A stretch of 64,000 nucleotides of DNA, from contig URFU01000001.1 of the NCBI GenBank assembly GCA_900547125.1, positions 1 to 64,000 of the forward strand. The letters run 5' to 3'. Of the stretch, positions 1 through 8,735 are shown piece after piece. This stretch comes from an uncultured Collinsella sp. GTDB lineage: Bacteria > Actinomycetota > Coriobacteriia > Coriobacteriales > Coriobacteriaceae. Position 1 is the first letter of the stretch; every line of letters begins with the position of its first letter. The position numbers and the translations under genes are program-made. The notes beneath the pieces are model-generated. The model was not told the DNA's origin. It did not search any database and saw only the letters and a list, made by a program, of their open reading frames with translations.

Positions 1-41
1 AGACCGATTACCTCATCCACGAGATCGCAGAACGGATTTAG
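1..41 (+). CDS. C-terminal end of an upstream gene (partial)
   Basis: The third frame is open from the window edge and reads TDYLIHEIAERI before a TAG at 39-41. It looks like the amphipathic end of a real protein, and the structured repeat starts right after the stop. Too little is visible to name a family. Confidence 0.35.
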   Translation, partial: TDYLIHEIAERI

Positions 42-246
42 TTGCGCGGTTTTACCAAACCGCGTAACGGCTCGACGCTGCGCGGGCCGCATTTGGACAA
101 TCTGACGTTCGGCTTCAGGGGCGCGACCAGAAGGTCAGCGCCCTTTCGTTTCACGTCACCTTGTCTCAAATGCGACCCGCTCGCGATCCGTCCTCTACCT
201 GCGGCGTTGTCTTGCTCCGGATGCGGCAGTTAGGGACGTTCCTTTT
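42..246 (+). repeat. structured intergenic repeat, copy A
   Basis: This roughly 200-bp stretch recurs in inverted orientation at 14581-14797. It contains a hairpin around the shared core GACCAGAAGGTC. A longer stem pairs the GCGGGCCGCATTT region near 90 with AAATGCGACCCGC near 170. One base pair of that stem differs between copies with both strands changed, which suggests a conserved folded RNA or DNA structure. Function unknown. Confidence 0.6.
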
Positions 247-253
247 CTAGTCA

Positions 254-297
254 TTGGGGACGTTCTTGTTTGACTAGTCGTTTAAGAACGTCCCCAA
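254..297. terminator. hairpin with perfect 14-bp arms
   Basis: TTGGGGACGTTCTT (254-267) is inverted as AAGAACGTCCCCAA (284-297). It directly follows repeat copy A and could end transcription of the upstream gene, but no clear T-run follows. Confidence 0.4.
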
Positions 298-349
298 CGA
301 CTACCCGGGGGAGTTGCCTTACCTCGTGGCGGTCTTTTAGCAGAAAAAC

Positions 350-470
350 CAAGTGAGTAGGCTTTTTGCAGGAGACCAAGCACGCCCCAAAACGCCACAG
401 CTCTGACCTGCAGTTTTATAGATCATTTGTCACGATGTGCTCGGCAGGTTCAAAAAAGTCTACTCACTTG
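350..470. repeat. large palindromic intergenic element
   Basis: Arms of about 18 nt (350-367 and 452-470, CAAGTGAGTAG core, one or two mismatches) enclose about 84 nt containing GACCTGCAGTTTTATA (405-420). Related ACCTGC-GGTTTT cores occur at 4787, 41754, 53127 and 61019. Function unknown. Confidence 0.5.
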
Positions 471-492
471 CATCCGAGACGCACCGGATAGG

Positions 493-533
493 CAAAAACC
501 GCCGCGAAGGGTCCCTGGTCCCTTCGCGGCGGT
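493..533 (-). terminator. rho-independent terminator of the ABC permease gene
   Basis: ACCGCCGCGAAGGG (498-511) pairs with CCCTTCGCGGCGGT (520-533). Read on the minus strand, the stem is followed by a T-run. It lies 38 bp past the permease stop. Confidence 0.75.
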
Positions 534-570
534 CATACGCCTCTGATTTTGCGACGGTTTTGCCCGCTTG

Positions 571-2784
571 TTACTCGCTGTAGCGGGTAGCTATGGCAGC
601 TTGTACCATGCCGGCGCTCATGAGATAGGTCACCAGGAAGTAGCCGCCATAGGCCGCCAGGAAGATTGCACAGGTGAGGCCCACGGTGCCGCCGATGCTC
701 ATATTTCCGAATATGCTCACCAGCTCGATGATCACCTTAAGTGCCACAAAGGAGTGCGCCAGGCCCACTGCCAGCGGGAACAGGAAGAATACAGCTTGCT
801 GCGCCATCACCGAATGGCGAATCTGGCGGTCCTCACAGCCGATCTGTGCCAGCACACGATAGCTGCGGCTGCCGTCGGCCACGTTGGAGAGTTGCTGGAT
901 CGACAGAATCGCCGCGCATGCAACGACCAATACAAAGCCGATGTAGATGGCTAGGTAGCTAATAAGACCGTTCATTTGCGCTGCTTGCGTGTACATCTCG
1001 GAGCGTGTGATAAAGATTCCCCACGACCCCGGCTCCTTGCCGTCAACGAGCAGATTGTCGAGCACAGTGTATTTAATGCTCTCGTCTGCCTCAGTCGTAT
1101 CCATCCCCTGTTTGTAGTTAACGAGCAGGCTACTGGAATACGGCTGCAGATTAAGTTGGGACAACAGCTCGTCGGCAACGACGACGGTACCCGGATTACT
1201 GCCCATCGCCGAGTTGGCGATGGCCGCCGTATCTTCGTCCGACTTATCGGTTGCGGGCTTGAGCTCATGCCGACCCTAGGTGTGGGTATGGCCGCCGGCC
1301 ATGTATTTGGTGTACAGGTCGACCAGCTCGCCGCCCATATCACACGTGAGCAAGTACTGGTCGCGGCCAATGTGCACCGGCTCCTCGCCCATCATCTGAC
1401 GCAGTTTGTTGTACTGGCTTGCCGGCGTCACAAACAGACCCATCGTATCGGCATTGCTGCCCCCGAACGCCTTGGGAAGCTTTTCGCCCATGATCTTGCA
1501 CATCTCACTTGGGGTCACCGAAGGATTCGAGCCGCCAAATGGGTAACTCAGATACGAATCGATCTGGACATGCTCACCGGCAACATCGGCGATATCGACC
1601 TTCTTGCCGGTCTCGTCGTTGTTGTCCGCCGAACTGTCCCTGCCGTGCCATGCGGGGTACAAATCGACCGTTGTATCGGCCAGCACCATGCGATCGGCTT
1701 CAGACGGATTGATGTACTCTTTGTAGTAGTCGAGCGTATCGGGCGTGTAATAGACATACGTCTGAGACACATCAACAGGGTTATAGCGCTCCAGGTTTTC
1801 GTTCATCACGTTGGCAATCGACATACCGCACGTCACCGAGGTCATGGCCAAAAACAGGAGCATCGCGATGACGCCCATCGAAAAGCACACCGTGTTGACC
1901 TTGGCCGCAAGCTGGCGCACGGTAAACATGTTGAGGCCGCGCCAATACACGCCGCGCAGGCTCTGCAGCAGCTTGATGAGCATGCCCGAGAGTCCCCAGA
2001 ACAGGGCAAAGGTGCCCACGGTAACCATAGCGGTCGTAATACCAAACTGGTTCATGGCCTCTTGCAGCTTGCTGTCCGTCGCGGTTAGCGGGAACCCATC
2101 ACGTAGCAGACGGTAATAGGCCACGCCCACAAGCACCGCACCCACGGCAAAGATGGCAATCGCGATCCAGGGGTTGCGTGTCTTGATGCTCTCGTTGCGA
2201 CGCTCGGCACCCATAAGCTCGATGAGTTTGGTACGACGCACGGCGCGGAGGTTCAGCAGTAGCGTGAGCACAAACATTACGAGCATGCAGGCAAGGGTCA
2301 GATTGAACGCATGCACCGAGAAAAAGAAGTGGAAATTGGCAATCTGTGTCTTAAAAAGCGAGGCCGTAAAGAACGTCATGAGCTGGGAGAGTCCCACGCC
2401 CAGCACAATGCCGGCGACAAAGGCCACGACCGAGACAATCACCGTCTCGAGCGCCATGATCGTGGCGACGCGCCCGCGCCCCATGCCGAGCACCTGGTAC
2501 AGGCCAAACTCCTTCTTGCGGCGTTTCATGATGAAGTTATTGGCATACACCATCAAAAAGGCCATGACACCGGCCAAAAAGTACGTCAGGTCGCCGAGTA
2601 TGCTGCCCATAACCTGTGCCAAGCCCTCTTCATCGATGCCGGCGATGTCGACCTGCATCGAGATGGTGTTAAAGGCATAGAAGACCGTGACGCCCAGGGT
2701 GAGCGTCAAAAGGTAGACGAGGTAGTCGCGGCCGGCACGGCGGACGTTGCCCCAAGCGAGTTTACAGAGCATCGGAGCCCTCAC
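571..2784 (-). pseudogene. FtsX/MacB-type ABC permease interrupted by an in-frame amber stop
   Basis: The reading frame encodes a polytopic permease of the BceB/FtsX type, about 736 residues in all. Helices sit near residues 20-40 and 60-80, with further segments before a long extracytoplasmic loop, and the remaining helices in the last 150 residues. A TAG at 1278-1276 (after GGHTHT) splits it into a 502-residue N-terminal part and a C-terminal part. The frame is unchanged across the stop: 23 sense codons lead directly to the next ATG at 1206, so this is a point nonsense change, not a frameshift. The C-terminal helices are needed by the family, so the allele is probably non-functional unless the stop is read through. 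Its start overlaps the ATPase gene by 23 bp. The partner ATPase suggests export of, or resistance to, a peptide or lipid. Confidence 0.75.
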
Positions 2785-3547
2785 CGCCCATCATGGCAAC
2801 GACCTCCATAATGCGGTCGAAGAACTCTCGGCGGCCGGTGTCGCCGCGGCGCAGCTCGGTGAAGATCTTGCCGTCGCGGATAAACAACACGCGGCTCGTG
2901 TAGCTGGCGGCAAAGCTGTCATGCGTGACCATGAGCACGGTGGCGCGCAGGCGGCGATTGAGGGCCTCCAGGCTCTCGAGCAGCAGACGAGCGCTTTTAG
3001 AATCGAGGGCGCCGGTGGGCTCGTCGGCCATGATCATGGTGGGGTCGGTGACAAGCGCGCGAGCTGCGGCAACGCGCTGCTGCTGACCGCCGGACATCTG
3101 GTAGGGATACTTGTCGAGCACCTGACTGATGGAGAGGCGCGCTGCCACATCCTGCACGCGGGTCGAGATCTCTGCCGAGTTTGTGCGGGCGATGGTGAGC
3201 GGCAGGGCGATGTTCTCGCGTGCCGTGAGCGTATCGAGCAGGTTGGAGTCCTGGAAGATAAAGCCGAGCTCCTCGCGGCGGAACTGCGAAAGCTTAGCCT
3301 GCTTCATGCGCGTCACGTCCTGCCCGTTGATGCGGATCGTGCCACTTGTGGCGCTATCGATGGTCGACACGCAGTTGAGCAACGTCGACTTGCCCGAGCC
3401 CGAAGCGCCCATGATGCCAACAAATTCACCGCGGTTGACCGTAAAGCTGACGTCGTTGAGCGCGCGGGTCACGTTGCCCAGCGCTCCATATACCTTTTCG
3501 AGATGTGCGACCTCCAATACCGGGGTCGCCATGTGCGTGGTTTGCAT
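2762..3547 (-). CDS. ABC transporter ATP-binding protein (BceA/MacB/LolD type)
   Basis: 261 residues. Walker A is GASGSGKST (residues 47-55), the signature is MSGGQQQRVAAARAL, and Walker B is MIMADEPTGALD, the form typical of the MacB/LolD/BceA branch that partners FtsX permeases. AAAGGA lies upstream of the ATG at 3547, which supports this start over the internal Met6. It is transcribed with the permease. No two-component system of the Bce kind is visible nearby, so the substrate is unknown. Because the permease is broken, this intact ATPase may be an orphan. Confidence 0.92.
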   Translation of the reverse strand: MQTTHMATPVLEVAHLEKVYGALGNVTRALNDVSFTVNRGEFVGIMGASGSGKSTLLNCVSTIDSATSGTIRINGQDVTRMKQAKLSQFRREELGFIFQDSNLLDTLTARENIALPLTIARTNSAEISTRVQDVAARLSISQVLDKYPYQMSGGQQQRVAAARALVTDPTMIMADEPTGALDSKSARLLLESLEALNRRLRATVLMVTHDSFAASYTSRVLFIRDGKIFTELRRGDTGRREFFDRIMEVVAMMGGEGSDAL

Positions 3548-3695
3548 ACCGAGTCCTTTCTTGCGATTAGTCTACGGCATCTATAGTCGCAAGAAGCCGA
3601 GTCGGCTACCATCGATATGGCTTACGCTTGCCTTACCGTTGTGTAAGGTACGGGTAGCTAGCCTGCCACGTGTTGATGTTGAGAGAGGACTCCTG

Positions 3696-4682
3696 TTGAA
3701 GACTGTTCATGTTGCCGCTGGGATCATTCGCAAGGAAGGATCTGACGAGCTGCTTGCCGTGCAGCGCGGCTATGGCGACATGCAGGGACTTTGGGAGTTT
3801 CCCGGCGGCAAGCTCATGCGCGGCGAGTCGCCCGAGGACGCCGTACGCCGCGAGCTCATGGAAGAGCTGCAGGTAAAAGTCACCAACCTGCGCGATTTCT
3901 ACACCGTCGAGTATGACTACCCCGATTTCCATCTCTCCATGGAGTGTTACTACTGCTCGCTCGCCGATGAATCCGATGAGCCCCAGAAGCACGACCGCCA
4001 GCTCGATATCCGCTGGATTCCGCGTACCTCGCTTGCCACGGTTGAGTGGATGCCCGCCGACAAGGAGCTCATTGACGCCCTGATTGAGCTGAAGGAAGAC
4101 CGGCTCGAGGCAAGCTCCGCCAATGACGCCGCGCCCAACACAGCCGACAAACCCGCCACCAAACCCAAGCGCGCACCTAAGCGCCGCAGCAAAATGCGTC
4201 CCAAGCCCGGCCTGCTGGACGGCATCGACACCTCGGACCTTTCCGCCGACGAGCGTGAGCTCGTGCGCCGTCGCGCCGCTATAAAAAAGTCCATGAAGGG
4301 CAACAAACGCGCCAACACTAAGCCCGAGCTGCTCGTACGACAGCGCCTGCGGGCAGCGGGCCTTACGGGTTATCGCTTGGAATGGAAGGTTCCCGGCAAA
4401 CCCGACATCGCCTTCCCCGGCCGCAAGATCGCCATCTTCGTCAACGGCTGCTTTTGGCATCGCTGCCCTAAGTGCAATCCGAGCCAGCCCAAGCGCAATG
4501 TTGAGTTTTGGGAGGCAAAGTTCCGTCGCAACGTCGAGCGCGACCGCGCTGCCGTGGCAGCACTCACTCAAATGGGCTGGACACCCATAACCATCTGGGA
4601 ATGCGAGCTCAAAAAAGACCGCATCGACGCCACGATGGAAAAGGTCATCGAACAGGTGCGCACCGCAGAGCCGAAGCGCTAG
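3696..4682 (+). CDS. Nudix hydrolase fused to a Vsr-type mismatch endonuclease
   Basis: 328 residues from a TTG start preceded by GAGAGGA; the frame is open further upstream, but only from 3696 does it read as this family. Residues 1-135 are a MutT-like Nudix domain with the box G38-x5-E44-x7-RELMEE (52-57), which hydrolyses (d)NTPs such as oxidised dGTP. A basic, Pro/Ala-rich linker spans about 140-185. Residues 195-322 are a very-short-patch-repair endonuclease: NTKPELLVRQRL, the catalytic Asp in PGKPDIAF (D237), NGCFWHRCP with H255, NVERDR and GWTPITIWECEL. The first His of the E. coli HGCFWH motif is Asn250 here, a position that varies in Vsr homologues. The fusion joins nucleotide-pool cleaning to T:G mismatch nicking in one chain. 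No cytosine methylase is nearby. Confidence 0.85.
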   Translation: MKTVHVAAGIIRKEGSDELLAVQRGYGDMQGLWEFPGGKLMRGESPEDAVRRELMEELQVKVTNLRDFYTVEYDYPDFHLSMECYYCSLADESDEPQKHDRQLDIRWIPRTSLATVEWMPADKELIDALIELKEDRLEASSANDAAPNTADKPATKPKRAPKRRSKMRPKPGLLDGIDTSDLSADERELVRRRAAIKKSMKGNKRANTKPELLVRQRLRAAGLTGYRLEWKVPGKPDIAFPGRKIAIFVNGCFWHRCPKCNPSQPKRNVEFWEAKFRRNVERDRAAVAALTQMGWTPITIWECELKKDRIDATMEKVIEQVRTAEPKR

Positions 4683-4935
4683 GAGCGAGCATTCACACGC
4701 TCCGCACGTCCACGCCACATCCACGCCACAAACCTTAGAAAGCCCTTAAGCCCCAAACCTTTCAAGAGTGTTACTCGATAGCTTTGACCTGCGGTTTCAT
4801 CGTAACGTCAAACCAGGTTAAGCCTTTCTTTAGCGCTTCTTTGCGACGTCCGCGGCATAATACTGCCAACGCACGGGACCTAGCAGCACACCCCGTGCGC
4901 AACCTTTTGGTGGACATCGAGGAGGCCGCATAAGC
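4683..4935. other. intergenic, no gene seen
   Basis: AT/CA-rich stretch downstream of the Nudix-Vsr gene. It contains an ACCTGCGGTTT core (4787-4797) like those inside the palindromic elements at 350 and 41684, without obvious arms. Confidence 0.3.
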
Positions 4936-5145
4936 ATGCATTCTTCCAATGACGCAGCACAGCAGCCATCCCTAAAACATGCAGACCTATTCTCCTTCCC
5001 CCCGACACAGAGAAACGGCCTCCTCGACTCCCCCACCACAAAAGCCAAACGCTCAACCGACCAGAGCCACAACTTGCGAGCATCGTTCGAAAAGCTCCAA
5101 GCATCCCTAGACAAGGCGTTCCCCAACCAAGCCCGGGCATACTAA
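4936..5145 (+). CDS. possible small hypothetical protein
   Basis: A 69-codon frame with GGAGG ten bases before its ATG. The predicted product is polar with a short helical stretch near the end (LRASFEKLQASLDKAF). The region is C-rich and unlike neighbouring genes. No family recognised; it may be spurious. Confidence 0.25.
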   Translation: MHSSNDAAQQPSLKHADLFSFPPTQRNGLLDSPTTKAKRSTDQSHNLRASFEKLQASLDKAFPNQARAY

Positions 5146-5227
5146 CCCCTCATCAACAAAGTAGCCCTCACGCTCCACCCTTTCCGCCCCAACGCCACAA
5201 GGGCGACGACCTCGAGCAGGTCAACCT

Positions 5228-5352
5228 GGGAGGGACGAGGGCTTAGTTCCCCAATCTTTCCGCAGGGGGCAAAAAGCCTCGCCGCACGAAGTGCGCAGCG
5301 AGGCTTTTTGCATGCCCGAGGACGATTGGGGAACTAAGCCCTCGTCCCTCCC
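5228..5352. terminator. nested bidirectional terminator with perfect 29-bp outer arms
   Basis: The outer arms 5228-5256 and 5324-5352 are perfect inverted copies (GGGAGGGACGAGGGCTTAGT start). Inside is a GC-rich stem-loop (5271-5309) with A/T tails on both sides, AAAAAGCCTCGC with GCGAGGCTTTTT. The inner hairpin is a good terminator for the aldolase gene. The long outer arms are not needed for that and may be a mobile or structured element around it. Confidence 0.6.
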
Positions 5353-5385
5353 CGGGATATGTAGCGAGTCGGAGTACCCTTGCTA

Positions 5386-6243
5386 TTACTCTGCTTTGCC
5401 CACAGAGTTGAGGTTGGTCATGCGGATCTTAACCAGCTCGGTGATCTCACGCATGCCCTCCTTGGCCGGCTTCTTGGGATCGAAGCAGGCAGGGTTCTCG
5501 GCCATGTAGGCCATGAAGCCCTTGGTGTAGGCCTGACGCAGCTCGGTGGCGTAGTTGACCTTGCAGATGCCGTTCTTCACGGCCTCGGCGACCTGCTCAT
5601 CGGGCACACCGGAAGTGCCGTGCAGAACCAGCGGCACGTCGACGGCGTCGCGGATGGCCTTGACCACGGACTGCTCGATGTGAGGATCGCTCGTGTACAC
5701 GCCGTGGCTGGTGCCAACGCCAATGGCCAGCGAGGTGCAGCCGGTGCGCTCGACGAACTCCTTGGCCTCGGCCGGATCGGTGTAGGGGCTCTCGCCCTCA
5801 ACCGCGGGACCGTCGTCCTCCTTGCCGCCAACCTTGCCAAGCTCGGCCTCGACGGGCACACCCATGGCGCGGCCAGCGTCGGCGACGGACTTGGTCAGGG
5901 CGATGTTGTCCTCGAAGGACTCGTGCGAACCGTCGATCATGACAGAGGTGTAGCCAGTGCGGAAAGCCTGCATGCAGCGGTCATAGCCATCGCCGTGATC
6001 GAGGTGCAGAGCGACGGGCACGGAAGCGCGCTCGGCGGCAGCCTTGACCATGCCGTAGAAGTAGTCCAGACCAGCGGTCTTGATGGTGCCCGGGGTGGTC
6101 TGCATGATGACGGGGGACTTGGTCTCCTCGGCAGCGGCCAGAACGGCCATAACAAACTCGAGGTTCTCGACGTTGAACGCGCCAACGGCGTAATGGCCGG
6201 CCTGAGCGTCCTTGAGCATCTTTTCGGTGGTAACAAGTGCCAT
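5386..6243 (-). CDS. class II fructose/tagatose-bisphosphate aldolase
   Basis: 285 residues from the ATG at 6243 with AGGAG nine bases upstream; the open frame extends further but without family similarity. KMLKDAQAGHYAVGAFNVEN and SPVIMQTTPGTI match the zinc-dependent KbaY/GatY/Fba family. ALHLDHGDGYD carries the metal-binding His and catalytic Asp, and VLHGTSGVPDEQ is the second metal-binding loop. It splits ketose-1,6-bisphosphates into DHAP and glyceraldehyde-3-phosphate. With lacABC, two lacC copies and agaS nearby and no class I LacD, it is the best candidate for cleaving tagatose-1,6-bisphosphate here. A glycolytic fructose-bisphosphate role cannot be excluded. It is divergent from a DeoR regulator. 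Confidence 0.9.
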   Translation of the reverse strand: MALVTTEKMLKDAQAGHYAVGAFNVENLEFVMAVLAAAEETKSPVIMQTTPGTIKTAGLDYFYGMVKAAAERASVPVALHLDHGDGYDRCMQAFRTGYTSVMIDGSHESFEDNIALTKSVADAGRAMGVPVEAELGKVGGKEDDGPAVEGESPYTDPAEAKEFVERTGCTSLAIGVGTSHGVYTSDPHIEQSVVKAIRDAVDVPLVLHGTSGVPDEQVAEAVKNGICKVNYATELRQAYTKGFMAYMAENPACFDPKKPAKEGMREITELVKIRMTNLNSVGKAE

Positions 6244-6466
6244 GAGCGTTTGCTCCTCTCCCTCGCCCGCATCTGGACATCGGGCGTACGTGTCCGCAAG
6301 GCGTTTTACCTTGCGTTTTGCTGCTTCCATTGTATGAAATTCAGCGGCTTTGCATGTGCGAGATATTGAGCCCATGCAGGTCAATACAGTCGTTTTTGAA
6401 AAGTAAACGGAAGGAATTGGAGCCGAGTGGGCGTATTCGATATTGAATTTTGGGCGTTCAGCGTCT

Positions 6467-6521
6467 TTCTTTTATAGAAAAGATAAGTAATCGAAAGGCG
6501 TTTTCTTACTCAAAAAGAAAA
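6467..6521. promoter_or_regulatory. divergent promoter region with two T-rich inverted repeats
   Basis: In the roughly 330 bp between the aldolase and the DeoR gene, TCTTTT-ATA-GAAAAGA (6467-6482) and TTTTCTT-N7-AAGAAAA (6501-6521) are the clearest symmetrical sites. They are candidate operators for the adjacent DeoR protein. Confidence 0.35.
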
Positions 6522-6577
6522 TGAACGAAAATAGACTCAACACAATTCCTACAAATTTAGCCGAGAATGGAGCAGCT

Positions 6578-7381
6578 ATGGCCCATGCGACAACCCGAGC
6601 CTTCGCCGATGAGCGTCGTGCCGCCATCATGGAGATGCTCGAGCATAACGCCTCGGTGCAGGTGGCAGAAATCGCCCAGACCTTTGGCGTATCCTCTGTC
6701 ACCGCTCGCGCCGACCTGGACTCACTCGCCGAGTCCGGCAAGTTGCGCCGCACGCATGGTGGCGCCGTGTCTCTCCAGAAGCGACTGACCGTATCCACCC
6801 AGGATCGCCGCATCAACGTCAATGTCGCCGCCAAGCAGGCCATCGCGCAAAGCGCCATCGAGCTCGTCGGCAATGGCGACACGCTGCTTGTCGACTCGGG
6901 CACCACGGCGCTCGAGTTCGTCCGGCTCCTCGATCAGCGCGACGGCATCACCGTCATCACGGCCGACATTACCATCGCCGATTACATCGACGAGAGCATG
7001 CCCTCGGTCGATGTCGTCATGCTGGGTGGGGCACTGCGCAAAGGTCATCGCTATCTGTACGGTCCACTTACCATGCAGGCGCTCCAAATGGTCCACGCCG
7101 ACCTTGCCGTCATGTGCCCCGGCGCTTTTGTCCCCCGCTGCGGCTTTACGACCGACTTTCCCCAAATGGCCGAGACCAAAACGGCTATGATCGCCGCAGC
7201 CCATCAAAGCGTCGCCCTCATGGACGCCAGCAAGGTTAACGGACGCGGCATGTACCGCTTTGCCGAGCTGGCAGATGTCGACACCATCGTGATGGACCGT
7301 GACCCCGATCATGCCGTTGCCACCTCAATCGCCGAGATCGTCGACGACGCCCGCCCAAATCTCCTCATCGCTGGCGCTTAA
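6578..7381 (+). CDS. DeoR-family transcriptional regulator
   Basis: 267 residues from the ATG at 6578, which has GGAG six bases upstream; an earlier in-frame ATG at 6521 lacks a ribosome site. The N-terminal winged HTH is VQVAEIAQTFGVSSVTARAD, followed by LRRTHGGAV, the family hallmark. The C-terminal sugar-phosphate sensor domain has LLVDSGTTALEF and a late SKVNGRGMYRF segment. Such proteins repress sugar operons and release DNA on binding a phosphosugar. Divergence from the aldolase suggests it controls that gene, possibly sensing a ketose phosphate. Confidence 0.88.
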   Translation: MAHATTRAFADERRAAIMEMLEHNASVQVAEIAQTFGVSSVTARADLDSLAESGKLRRTHGGAVSLQKRLTVSTQDRRINVNVAAKQAIAQSAIELVGNGDTLLVDSGTTALEFVRLLDQRDGITVITADITIADYIDESMPSVDVVMLGGALRKGHRYLYGPLTMQALQMVHADLAVMCPGAFVPRCGFTTDFPQMAETKTAMIAAAHQSVALMDASKVNGRGMYRFAELADVDTIVMDRDPDHAVATSIAEIVDDARPNLLIAGA

Positions 7382-7386
7382 ACAAA

Positions 7387-7422
7387 AACCACCACAAAGG
7401 TGCCTGTCCCCTTTGTGGTGGT
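7387..7422. terminator. bidirectional terminator between convergent genes
   Basis: AACCACCACAAAGG (7387-7400) pairs with CCTTTGTGGTGGTT (7409-7422), with an A-run on the left. It serves the DeoR gene and the flavodiiron gene. Confidence 0.75.
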
Positions 7423-7445
7423 TGAGCGTTAAAAGCGAAATATCG

Positions 7446-8606
7446 CTACTTGGAAAGCTCGTCGGCGAGGGCCTCGATCTGGGCGCGCGAGGCGTCGTTG
7501 AGCGAGCCCAGCACGGTCACTTTGTTCTGCGTCAGGGTGATGTCCTTCATGCCCTCGAGCTCCTTGGTCATAACCTTGGCAGCGGCAGGCGCCCAGGAAC
7601 CGGCCTCGACGAGCGCAACTGTACGGTTCTGATAGGCGTGCTCGGCAAGCGTATGGATAAAGGTGCTCATGAACGGGAAGATCTCGCCCTGATAGGTGAT
7701 GGAGGCGAGCACCAGGCGGTCGTAGCGGAACGCGTCCTCAACGGCCTCAGCCATATCATCGCGAGCCAAGTCAAAGACGGAGACCTTCTGGCCGCGGGCC
7801 TCGAGCGCAGATGCGAGCTCCTCAACGGCAGCCTTCAGATGCCCATACACACTCGCATAGGCAATCGTGATGCCCTTGTCCTCGGGCTGATAGCTCGACC
7901 AGGTGTTGTAGGTGTCGAGGTAATAGCCCAGGTTCTCGGTAAGCACAGGACCGTGGAGCGGGCAGATGATTTGGATGTCCAGGTCGGCAGCCTTTTTGAG
8001 CACGGCCTGCACGAACTTGCCGAACTTACCGACGATGCCAAAGTAGTAACGGCGAGCCTCGCAAGCCCAGCCCTCGGGATCCTCGATGTCGTTGGCGCCA
8101 AACTTGCCAAAGCCGTCGGCACTAAAGAGCACCTTGTCGGTGGACTCGTAGGAGAAGAGCACCTCGGGCCAGTGAACGTTGGGGGCGCCGATAAAGGTCA
8201 GGCTGTGGCCGCCCAGATCGAGCACATCGCCCTCTTTGACGACCATTTTGCGCTCGGGGAAGTCGGTGCCAAAGTAGTTGATCATCATGCGGAAGGCGCC
8301 CATGCTGGCCACAATTTGTGCCTGGGGATAGCACTCCATAAAGGCGGCGATGCCGGCGGAGTGATCGGGCTCCATGTGATGGACGACCAGGTAGTCAGGC
8401 GTACGGCCATCGAGCACGGCCTCGAGGGTGCCGAGCCATTCGTCGACAAAGCCGGCGTCGACCGAATCGGCGACAGCGATTTTATCGCCCAAGATAACAT
8501 AGCTGTTGTATGCCATGCCGTTCTCGGACACGTCGTACTGCCCCTCGAACAGGTCGATGTCGTGGTCGTTGACGCCAATGTAGCGGATATCCTTGGTGAT
8601 CTCCAT
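7446..8606 (-). CDS. A-type flavoprotein / flavodiiron protein (FprA)
   Basis: 386 residues from the ATG at 8606 (GGAGG nine bases upstream). The N-terminal metallo-beta-lactamase domain holds the diiron ligands: HHMEPDH (H77, E79, D81, H82), H145 in APNVHWPE, D164 in FSADGFG and H218 in CPLHGP. The C-terminal flavodoxin domain starts near residue 247 with the FMN loop YASVYGH. Flavodiiron proteins reduce O2 to water, or NO to N2O, in the cytoplasm of anaerobes using rubredoxin or similar donors. No rubredoxin is adjacent. It is monocistronic. Confidence 0.93.
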   Translation of the reverse strand: MEITKDIRYIGVNDHDIDLFEGQYDVSENGMAYNSYVILGDKIAVADSVDAGFVDEWLGTLEAVLDGRTPDYLVVHHMEPDHSAGIAAFMECYPQAQIVASMGAFRMMINYFGTDFPERKMVVKEGDVLDLGGHSLTFIGAPNVHWPEVLFSYESTDKVLFSADGFGKFGANDIEDPEGWACEARRYYFGIVGKFGKFVQAVLKKAADLDIQIICPLHGPVLTENLGYYLDTYNTWSSYQPEDKGITIAYASVYGHLKAAVEELASALEARGQKVSVFDLARDDMAEAVEDAFRYDRLVLASITYQGEIFPFMSTFIHTLAEHAYQNRTVALVEAGSWAPAAAKVMTKELEGMKDITLTQNKVTVLGSLNDASRAQIEALADELSK

Positions 8607-8735
8607 CAGGCAAAGCCTCCTAGATAGACAAAAGAACCCGTCTATCATAACACTCGCCTTCATAGCCACGGCTATCCGTCAGCATCCTTACCGATTGTAA
8701 TTGAGGCGGAATATACTGCCGTTGACCTGCACAAA

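Noticed and set aside
972..1370. A 132-codon minus-strand frame across the permease stop, suggesting a frameshift.
   Set aside because: The permease frame itself is open on both sides of the TAG and keeps sensible sequence, so a nonsense change explains the break; the other frame is Ser/Arg/Pro-rich shadow.
3129..3695. N-terminal extension of the Nudix-Vsr protein back to 3129.
   Set aside because: The extension is antisense to the ABC ATPase gene and has no domain; the TTG at 3696 has a good ribosome site and starts the Nudix fold.
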